Positions 1-5,176 of a stretch of 14,355 nt of DNA are shown here, one piece after another (position 1 is the first letter of the stretch; each line of letters opens with the position of its first letter). The stretch spans positions 1 to 14,355 of the forward strand of contig JAEZSJ010000034.1 in assembly GCA_023443985.1 (NCBI GenBank), given 5' to 3'. Under the pieces are notes generated by a model. It was not told the origin of the DNA. It saw nothing but the letters and a program-made list of their open reading frames with translations, and ran no database searches. This DNA comes from Verrucomicrobiota bacterium. Its GTDB lineage: Bacteria; Verrucomicrobiota; Verrucomicrobiia; Opitutales; Opitutaceae. The position numbers and the translations under genes are program-made.

Positions 1-507
1 GCCCTGCGCCGGGCGGCGCGCCGGGCCCGCCGCATTCTGTATTTGTGCGACAATGCCGGAGAGATCGTCTTCGACCGCGTCCTGCTCGGACAGTTGCCGC
101 GCGGCGCCGTCACGGTCGCGGTGCGCGGCCAGGCGGTGATCAACGACGCCACGCGCGAGGACGCGCTGGTCGCGGGGCTCGCCGAGGTCGCGGAGGTGGT
201 CGACAACGGCTCGGCGATGCCGGGCACGGTGCTCGAAGACTGTTCGCCCGAGTTCCGGCGCCGCTTTGCGGAGGCCGATCTCGTGATCGCGAAAGGGCAG
301 GGGAACTTCGAGTCGCTCCACGCCGAGCCGGCGCCGTTGTTCTGCCTGTTCCGCGTGAAGTGCCCGACCGTGGCCGCGCATTGTGGTCACCGGGTCGGCA
401 GCCATCTCATCTGGCGGGCGCCGCGGCGGGCCCGGCCTTCCGACGGCGGGACAGTGAACAACCCCGGGTTGCCCCGTCCGGTCCATTCCCCGATCACAAA
501 GCCATGA
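1..507 (+). CDS. DUF89 / ARMT1-like damage-control phosphatase, C-terminal part (5' truncated)
   Basis: The frame is open from base 1, so the start lies upstream of the window, and it ends at TGA 505-507. The visible 168 residues match the C-terminal half of the DUF89 (ARMT1-like) family. They show the YLCDNAGEIVFD segment, whose Asp and Asn belong to the family's metal site, then a VINDATREDA block, a pGT-x-LEDCS block and the AKGQGNFESL plus RVKCP signatures near the end. Family knowledge: these are metal-dependent phosphatases thought to remove harmful sugar phosphates or related damaged metabolites; stand-alone prokaryotic members mostly have no proven substrate. The stop overlaps a possible small ORF (ATGA 504-507), and a C_GCAxxG gene follows within 95 bases, so this is probably the upstream part of the same operon. 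The last ~25 residues (from about base 430) look unconserved. The family call is firm; the substrate is unknown. Confidence 0.87.
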   Translation, partial: ALRRAARRARRILYLCDNAGEIVFDRVLLGQLPRGAVTVAVRGQAVINDATREDALVAGLAEVAEVVDNGSAMPGTVLEDCSPEFRRRFAEADLVIAKGQGNFESLHAEPAPLFCLFRVKCPTVAAHCGHRVGSHLIWRAPRRARPSDGGTVNNPGLPRPVHSPITKP

Positions 508-605
508 CCTCTCTCCGCGCAGTCGTTGCCGTGCTGTTGCCGGCGGGCCTTGCCGGCCCCGCATTCCCGGCCGCCGGCCCTGCGACCCCGGCCGCCTCCC
601 GATGA
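504..605 (+). CDS. Possible 33-residue hydrophobic small protein or leader peptide
   Basis: This short frame fills the gap between the DUF89 gene and the C_GCAxxG gene. Its ATG overlaps the upstream stop (ATGA 504-507) and its TGA overlaps the downstream start (ATGA 602-605), the arrangement expected for translational coupling. The product begins MTSLRAVVAVLLPAGLAG and continues with an Ala/Pro-rich tail. It therefore resembles a signal peptide or a single membrane segment with almost nothing behind it. I recognise no family. It could be a real small membrane peptide, a coupling leader that brings ribosomes to the next start, or chance in GC-rich DNA. The exact overlap at both ends is the only real support. 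Confidence 0.35.
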   Translation: MTSLRAVVAVLLPAGLAGPAFPAAGPATPAASR

Positions 606-964
606 AAACCCACGCGCTCGCGGTCTTCCACCGCGCCCCCGAGAACCTCAACTGCGCCCAAGCGGTGCTGGCGGCCTACCAGGCCGTGAGCGGCCGGCCG
701 GTTGCGGCGGTCGACGCCTACCGCGTGTTCGGCGGGGGACGTGCCCCCGGCGGCGAGTGCGGGGCGCTCTATGCGGCCTGCCAGGCCGCGCCCGAATCGG
801 CGGAGGCGCTGCGGGCGGGGTTCGCCGCCCGTGCCGGTTCCACGCTGTGCCGTCCGCTCAAGCGCGAGCTGCGGTTCCCGTGCCCGGAGTGCGTGGGCCT
901 GGCGGCCGAGCTGCTCGCGCAAACCGGCGCCGCCTCCACCGGCGCGTCCGCGATTTCTCCATGA
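602..964 (+). CDS. C_GCAxxG_C_C family (putative redox-active) protein
   Basis: The 120-residue product matches the small C_GCAxxG_C_C family. The N-terminal NCAQAVLAAY segment contains Cys18. It is followed by a Gly-rich stretch with an APGGECGALYAAC core (Cys53, Cys60), then Cys83, and a FPCPECVGLAAELL ending (Cys94, Cys97). The conserved cysteine spacing suggests either a redox-active disulfide protein or a metal or Fe-S binding one; family members are annotated only as putative redox proteins and no reaction is established. No signal peptide is visible, so it is probably cytoplasmic. The start at 602 overlaps the small upstream frame by ATGA, and no Shine-Dalgarno is visible before it. 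Its stop overlaps the next gene by ATGA (961-964), so it is probably co-translated with the flavin-binding protein downstream, a plausible electron-transfer partner (inference). Confidence 0.85.
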   Translation: MKTHALAVFHRAPENLNCAQAVLAAYQAVSGRPVAAVDAYRVFGGGRAPGGECGALYAACQAAPESAEALRAGFAARAGSTLCRPLKRELRFPCPECVGLAAELLAQTGAASTGASAISP

Positions 965-1338
965 CCTGCATCCCTCCTCCCGTTCTCGCCGCGTGGGCCA
1001 ACCGCGACGGCTATGCCGTGCTCACCACCGTCGATCCGCACGGCCTGCCCAACTCGGTCTACGTCGGTTCGTTCCGGCTGCTCGGCGACGACGCCGTCGT
1101 CATCGCCGACAACTACTTCGCCAAGACGCGTGCGAACATCCTGGCCGGCAGCCGCGGGGCCTTCGTGTTCCTCACGAAGGAGAAGAAGTCCTATCAGCTG
1201 AAGGGAAATTTCGAGTACGTCGAGTCCGGGCCGGTCTTCGACGAGATGAAACGCTGGAACCCCGCGAAGCATCCCGGGGTGGCGGCGGCCGTGCTGCGGG
1301 TGGACGAGGTCTACAGCGGCGCGGAACGGCTGGCGTGA
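961..1338 (+). CDS. Pyridoxamine 5'-phosphate oxidase-like flavin-binding protein
   Basis: The 125-residue product has the compact split-barrel fold signature of PNPOx-related FMN-binding proteins. It shows a GYAVLTTVDPHGLPNSVYVGSF strand-turn-strand opening (residues 17-38), DDAVVIADNYFAKTRANI (43-60, the phosphate/flavin-binding strand with Lys and Arg), a RGAFVFLTKEKKSYQLKG strand pair and a C-terminal VDEVYSG segment. Many small members of this family bind FMN or F420 without being true PNP oxidases, and the gene context gives no vitamin B6 link. I would therefore call it a flavin-binding oxidoreductase of unknown substrate. The ATG at 961 is chosen because it overlaps the previous stop by ATGA and gives the usual family length; the open frame upstream is the shadow of the preceding gene. 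The next gene starts 17 bases after its stop. Confidence 0.85.
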   Translation: MTCIPPPVLAAWANRDGYAVLTTVDPHGLPNSVYVGSFRLLGDDAVVIADNYFAKTRANILAGSRGAFVFLTKEKKSYQLKGNFEYVESGPVFDEMKRWNPAKHPGVAAAVLRVDEVYSGAERLA

Positions 1339-1355
1339 AGGGGTGTTCCGAGCCG

Positions 1356-2000
1356 ATGAAGACTCATCGCGCGGAGGTGCTCCGCAATCGCCGCGAGATG
1401 CGCGCCCGCGAGGCGCTGTTTCTCCGCCACGGCTACGACTCCGCGGCGGCGCTCGCCTTTGTCATCGCACAGGCGTCGCCGATCGCCGGGCACGTGCTCG
1501 AGATCGGGACAGGCCGAGGGCGGTTCCTCACGGCGCTGGCGCGCCGGGCCGGGCGAATCGCCACGGTCGACATCGACCGGGCGACACAGCGCGCCGCCCG
1601 GCTGCACGTCTCGCGGACACGGGCGGGGCGCCCGATCCGTTTCGTCGTGGGCGATGCCGAGCGGCTCGACTGGCCCGATGCGACCTTCGATGTCGTGGCC
1701 ACCGCCAACGCCTTCCATCATCTCGCGCGTCCGCAGACGGTGCTCCGCGAGATGATGCGCGTGCTCAAGCCGGGCGGAAAATTGGTCCTGGCCGACTTCT
1801 CCGCCGGCGGTTTCCGGATCTTCGACCGGATCCATCGCGCCGAGGGTCGTGTGCATCCGCGGCTTCGCGACGGGCTGCGCGAGTTCCGTGCGGTGTTGCG
1901 CCGCGCCGGGTGGCGCACGCGGAGCGCGAAGGGCTGCCATCAGGAGGTGCTGGTGGCCCACGCGCCCGGAGCCCCGGACGAGGGCGAGCGGACGCGCTGA
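1356..2000 (+). CDS. Class I SAM-dependent methyltransferase
   Basis: The 214-residue product has the Rossmann-type methyltransferase motifs in order. Motif I is VLEIGTGRGRF (residues 47-57), an acidic end of strand 2 is seen in VDIDRA (71-76), VVGDAERLDWPDATFDVV (97-114) holds motifs II and III, and the post-motif FHHLARPQTVLREMMRVLKPGGKLVLADF segment is typical of the UbiE/Methyltransf_11 group. It probably transfers a methyl group from SAM to a small molecule; the substrate cannot be told. The start at 1356 is the only ATG near the end of the upstream gene and gives an N-terminal helix before motif I. The open frame continues far upstream but only as a shadow of the preceding genes. A GAAGGGG about 14 bases before the ATG is at best a poor ribosome site. 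The stop overlaps the next start (TGATG), so the genes are coupled. Confidence 0.88.
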   Translation: MKTHRAEVLRNRREMRAREALFLRHGYDSAAALAFVIAQASPIAGHVLEIGTGRGRFLTALARRAGRIATVDIDRATQRAARLHVSRTRAGRPIRFVVGDAERLDWPDATFDVVATANAFHHLARPQTVLREMMRVLKPGGKLVLADFSAGGFRIFDRIHRAEGRVHPRLRDGLREFRAVLRRAGWRTRSAKGCHQEVLVAHAPGAPDEGERTR

Positions 2001-2509
2001 TGCCCGCATACGACAGGGGCCGCGGAGCCCGGACTGGGGCAGCGGTGTATGTGGATCGGTTGCGGGTGCACCGCAGCCGTACCGAACCGGCGCGCACCGC
2101 CGGCGAGCAGTTCGGCCACCGCTGGTGCCACCTGTGGAGCGACGACCTCAACGCGCTCCATGCGATGGCCGCCGCGCTCGGCATGCGACGCGAGTGCTTC
2201 CAGGAACGGCCCGGGTTCCCGCATTACGACCTGCCACCATTCCGGCGCGAGCGCGCGCTCGCCCTTGGCGCCGCCGAGCACTCGCTGAAGGACTGGCTCC
2301 GCGCGCGCCGTGAGGCCGGCAGCGGCAAGACCTCGGGAACCGACCACTCGCGTCGGGGCGACGAATGCGGCGTGCGGGGTCAATGCCGCAGCGCGTGGAC
2401 GAGCAGGATGGTGGCGATGCCGGCCACGATGCCCGCCAATTGCAGGATCGTCGCTGCGGGCCGGGGATGTGCGCGGTGGTCGGGGGTGAGGTCGGCCAGC
2501 GCGATGTAG
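2000..2509 (+). CDS. DUF4031 domain-containing protein with an unusual C-terminal tail
   Basis: Residues 16-105 match the DUF4031 family. They begin VYVDRLRVH and continue with a GHRWCHLWSDDLNALHAMAAALGMRRECFQ block, the RPGFPHYDLP segment and a final RALALGAAEHSLKDWLRARR helix. Family function is unknown; members are short, normally about 80-100 residues. The ATG at 2000 overlaps the methyltransferase stop (TGATG). A GTG at 2045, directly at the VYVD start of the domain, is the alternative. The frame runs about 60 residues beyond the domain with a low-complexity Arg/Ser/Gly/Ala tail. The last 130 bases lie antisense to the 3' end of the ZIP gene, so the tail is probably unselected read-through, perhaps after loss of an earlier stop. 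Confidence 0.8.
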   Translation: MPAYDRGRGARTGAAVYVDRLRVHRSRTEPARTAGEQFGHRWCHLWSDDLNALHAMAAALGMRRECFQERPGFPHYDLPPFRRERALALGAAEHSLKDWLRARREAGSGKTSGTDHSRRGDECGVRGQCRSAWTSRMVAMPATMPANCRIVAAGRGCARWSGVRSASAM

Positions 2510-3123
2510 AGGAAACTCGCCGCGGAGACCGACAAGGCGTAGGGGGCGAGCCCTTGCACGCGACTTCCGGCCCAGTAGGCCAGCAGCGCGCCGGGAATCG
2601 TCGTGAGACTGGCCAGCAGGTTGTAGAGCAGGGCCCGCCCGCGGCTCCAGCCGTGGTGGACGAGGATCATGATGTCGCCGATCTCCTGCGGGATCTCGTG
2701 GGCGATCACGGCCAGAGCTGTGCCGATGCCCAGCGCCCACGATTGCTGGAAGGCCAACGCGATGGCCATGCCGTCGATCGCGTTGTGCACGGCGTCGCCG
2801 ACGAGAATCAGCGGACCGGTTTGGGCGTGAGCCCGGCAGTCGTGTTCGTGGCAGTGGCGCCACACCAGCAGCTTCTCGAGCATGAAGAATCCGACGATGC
2901 CGGCGAGCACGGTGCCGAGCACGCGTGGGACGGGAAGTTCCGCCAAGGCGTGGGGAATCATCCCGAGAAACGCGGCGCCAAGGAGTGAACCAGTGGCGTA
3001 ACTGAGCACCGCGGTCTTGAGTCGCGGCGAGAACTCGCGCCGTACCCGGAACAAGAGGCCGGCCACGGACACCGCGCCAACGCTGCCGAGCAGCGAGAAG
3101 AGTAGAATGAGTGCGATTGTCAT
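2380..3123 (-). CDS. ZIP family divalent metal transporter
   Basis: The 247-residue membrane protein has the ZIP layout: about seven or eight hydrophobic segments, a variable loop, and the two metal-path motifs HNAIDG (residues 113-118, TM4) and HEIPQE (142-147, TM5), whose His and Glu form the binuclear metal site. The TM3-TM4 loop RHCHEHDCRAH (89-99) is rich in His and Cys and is probably a cytoplasmic metal-sensing or delivery loop. ZIP proteins import Zn(II), and some also Fe(II), Mn(II) or Co(II), across the inner membrane. The gene lies 60 bases downstream of the TonB-receptor gene on the same strand, which suggests a two-membrane uptake route for the same metal (inference). The start at 3123 gives the standard N-terminal TM1. 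No Shine-Dalgarno is visible. The 3' end overlaps the convergent DUF4031 frame. Confidence 0.9.
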   Translation of the reverse strand: MTIALILLFSLLGSVGAVSVAGLLFRVRREFSPRLKTAVLSYATGSLLGAAFLGMIPHALAELPVPRVLGTVLAGIVGFFMLEKLLVWRHCHEHDCRAHAQTGPLILVGDAVHNAIDGMAIALAFQQSWALGIGTALAVIAHEIPQEIGDIMILVHHGWSRGRALLYNLLASLTTIPGALLAYWAGSRVQGLAPYALSVSAASFLYIALADLTPDHRAHPRPAATILQLAGIVAGIATILLVHALRH

Positions 3124-3183
3124 GGTGCGAGTGGGAGCGTGGCTGGATCGGACGGCTGGCCCTGGGCCACGACATTTCCCGCG
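3124..3183 (-). other. Short intergenic spacer between receptor and ZIP genes with a small inverted repeat
   Basis: The 60 bases contain one small inverted repeat, TGGCC-CTG-GGCCA at 3157-3169, about 15 bases after the receptor stop in the direction of transcription. No T-run follows, so it is unlikely to be an intrinsic terminator. I see no Shine-Dalgarno before the ZIP start and no convincing promoter, so read-through from the receptor gene is the simplest reading. Confidence 0.35.
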
Positions 3184-5076
3184 TCAGAAGCGCGTCAGCA
3201 GCCCGCAGCGGACTCGCCGGCCGGGTGCGGTGAAGCCGATCGCTTCGGCGTAGTGTCGATCGAGGACGTTATCGAGTGCGGCGGTGGCCGTGCAGTGCTT
3301 GTTCACGCTCCAGCGGGCGGAGAGGTCCGTCCGCGCCCAGCCGCCGACCATGCGGGCCCCGGTTGGCTTCGCGGAGTCCGGGAGGTCGCTGCTGGCCGTG
3401 AGCCGGACCTCGAGCGTGAACGCGGACAAGGGCGTCCAGATGGCGGAGAACCCGCCGCGCCACTCCGGGCGGCAACGCAAGCGCTCGCGACCGGGCGTGG
3501 CGTATCCGTCGGTGTAGGTGAGCGCGCCGGCGACCGTGAGGGTTCCGCAGGGCCGCCAGGTCGAGGCGATCTCGACCCCACGGCTCTGGATGCCGCTGCG
3601 GTTCACGAGCCGACCGAGGATCGGGTCGTAGTCGACGCCGTCGCGGATACGGGAGGCGAAACCGGTGAGATCGACGAGCAGGCGCCCCTCGGCGAAGAGC
3701 TGCCGCAGACCGGCATCGAGCGAGCGAGCGCGTTCGGGTTTCAGCTCCGGATCGCCGACGAGCGGGTTGGCGAGGGCGTAGAAGCTGGCGGGCTTGAAGG
3801 ACGTGCCGGCATTGACGCGCCACTGGGTGGTGGACCCGATCGGGCCGAACAGGCCGGCGCGGTAGGTGCCGCGAGTTGTGCCGGTGTCGTAATGATCGAC
3901 GCGGGCTCCGCCGACGAACGTCACGGCCGGAAGGATTTCGCCGCTCGTCTCGGCGTAGGCGCCGAGCCGATCCCGGTCCTTGGCATAGGCGGTGGGCAGG
4001 ACCATGGCCCCGTAGTCGAGCGAGCCGTTGCTGCGGCCCTGCTCGCGTTGGGCGTCGATACCTACGGCAGTGTTCCAGCCGGAGAGGTCGTGTTCGTACC
4101 CGAGGGCGGCACGAGAGCGGCGGAGGCGGGTGTCGTCGGTGCTGGGGGGGACGGCGTCGTAGGGGATGTCGGCGGGCGGCAGGACTCCGGGCGAGCGGAC
4201 CGTGGCCTCGAACTGGGCGGCATCGGCGCTGGCGGTCCAGCGCCCGGCACCGGCAGCGCCGTCGAGGCGAACGGACGCCGCGGTCTGCCGATTCTCGCGA
4301 TGCTCGAGGTCGCGCAGCACGGCGTATTCGATTCCTCCGCTTTCATCGGGAAAGGAGTCGGCCTCGTGCCGCAGGTGCCAGAGCGCAACCTGGAGGTTGG
4401 TCGAGCCGAGCTTCGTGGCGAATGCGCCCCGGGCGAAGCGCCGCTCGGCGCGGCTGCCGGCGGCCAAGGAACCGTCGTCGGTGCCGGCGAGGCCGAGGTT
4501 GATGGAGGGAACTCCGCCGCCGAGCACGCGGCCCGCGCTTACCACGGCACGGCGGAGATCGGCGCCGCCGGCCTCGACCAGCAGGCCGGTTTCGTTTGTG
4601 GGGATGGATTGGCCTCCGAGATGGACCACGCCGGCGAGAATGTCGGGGCCATGCCGGACCGACGCGGCACCCGAAACGACCGCGGCCGAGCGCAGCAGCG
4701 CCGGCTCAAGCGTCGAGAGATCGACGGCGCCGCCGCGGTTGTTGGTCGGATCGTTGAGCGGGATGCCATCGAGGAAGACGGCCGTGTGGTTCTCCTCGCC
4801 GCCGCGCAGGTAGAGGGTGGAACGGCCGCCGGGGCCGCCGGGCTGGTCGACGACAAGCCCGGGGACCGCGTGGAGCAGGCCCGCGAGATCGGTGGCGGGC
4901 AGCGCCGCCGCGTCGGCCGTGACGATGCGCACGGAGGCGGCGCGTTCGTCGGCGCCGGAGGGATGGGCCGAGACCGGGAAGGGGTCCAGCAGCACGACCG
5001 GGGTGGCGGCGGGTTGCGCCAGCACGGAGCCGAACGTGAGGACGGTGAGCGGGAGAAAGAGGCGTAATGAGATCAT
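3184..5076 (-). CDS. TonB-dependent outer-membrane receptor (BtuB-sized, probable metal or metallophore uptake)
   Basis: The 630-residue product begins with a clear signal peptide (MISLRLFLPLTVLTFGSVLA, cleavage near residue 20). A TonB-box-like segment PVVLLDPFPVSA (26-37) follows. The plug domain contains LAGLLHAVPGLVVDQPGG, a STLYLRGGEENHTAVFLDG stretch and IPLNDPTNN. The rest is a long run of alternating strands typical of a 22-strand barrel, ending in the aromatic C-terminal LLTRF. The length fits the small BtuB-like or cirA-like receptors rather than large SusC-type ones. It imports a ligand across the outer membrane using TonB energy. The ligand is not readable from sequence; the adjacent ZIP transporter and upstream COG0523 GTPase favour zinc or another divalent metal or its chelate, with cobalamin as an alternative. 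The gene follows thrS by 100 bases and has a hairpin rather than a Shine-Dalgarno just before its start. Confidence 0.9.
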   Translation of the reverse strand: MISLRLFLPLTVLTFGSVLAQPAATPVVLLDPFPVSAHPSGADERAASVRIVTADAAALPATDLAGLLHAVPGLVVDQPGGPGGRSTLYLRGGEENHTAVFLDGIPLNDPTNNRGGAVDLSTLEPALLRSAAVVSGAASVRHGPDILAGVVHLGGQSIPTNETGLLVEAGGADLRRAVVSAGRVLGGGVPSINLGLAGTDDGSLAAGSRAERRFARGAFATKLGSTNLQVALWHLRHEADSFPDESGGIEYAVLRDLEHRENRQTAASVRLDGAAGAGRWTASADAAQFEATVRSPGVLPPADIPYDAVPPSTDDTRLRRSRAALGYEHDLSGWNTAVGIDAQREQGRSNGSLDYGAMVLPTAYAKDRDRLGAYAETSGEILPAVTFVGGARVDHYDTGTTRGTYRAGLFGPIGSTTQWRVNAGTSFKPASFYALANPLVGDPELKPERARSLDAGLRQLFAEGRLLVDLTGFASRIRDGVDYDPILGRLVNRSGIQSRGVEIASTWRPCGTLTVAGALTYTDGYATPGRERLRCRPEWRGGFSAIWTPLSAFTLEVRLTASSDLPDSAKPTGARMVGGWARTDLSARWSVNKHCTATAALDNVLDRHYAEAIGFTAPGRRVRCGLLTRF

Positions 5077-5085
5077 GGGGCTTCG

Positions 5086-5100
5086 CTGGCGCCACGCCAG
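5086..5100 (-). promoter_or_regulatory. Inverted repeat just upstream of the TonB-receptor start
   Basis: CTGGCG-CCA-CGCCAG is a perfect 6-bp stem with a 3-base loop. In the receptor mRNA it would lie about 10-24 bases before the ATG at 5076, where a ribosome binding site would normally be. No AGGAGG-like sequence is present. The hairpin could limit translation initiation, or be chance in GC-rich DNA. Confidence 0.35.
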
Positions 5101-5116
5101 GGTCGCCTGAGTAGGT

Positions 5117-5144
5117 GGCGCCGAACCCCGGCCGGGGTGGCGCC
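5117..5144 (-). terminator. Strong stem-loop after thrS, without a U-tract
   Basis: GGCGCC (5117-5122) can pair with GGCGCC (5139-5144), and ACCCC (5125-5129) with GGGGT (5134-5138), around a GGCC loop. This gives an 11-bp stem with a 2-base bulge, starting about 33 bases after the thrS stop in the direction of transcription. The core 5125-5138 is a perfect 14-bp palindrome. No T-run follows on the transcribed strand, so it is not a classical intrinsic terminator. It may be an attenuator, an mRNA 3'-end stabiliser or a Rho-dependent pause site. It separates the thrS part of the operon from the receptor/ZIP part. Confidence 0.4.
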
Positions 5145-5176
5145 GGCCGAGGTGTCGTGGCGTGGGTTGGAGGCGC

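Noticed and set aside
1940..3175. 411-residue minus-strand open frame around the ZIP gene
   Set aside because: Overlaps ZIP in another frame, and its Arg-rich composition is typical of an out-of-frame reading; ZIP motifs are in the other frame.
3139..5067. 642-residue plus-strand open frame opposite the TonB receptor
   Set aside because: Antisense shadow of a receptor with clear signal peptide, plug and barrel; no recognisable domain on the plus strand.
5077..5176. Cobalamin or other known riboswitch upstream of the TonB receptor
   Set aside because: The gap is only 100 bases, and I found neither a B12-box-like conserved segment nor the multi-stem layout. Only GC-rich hairpins are visible.
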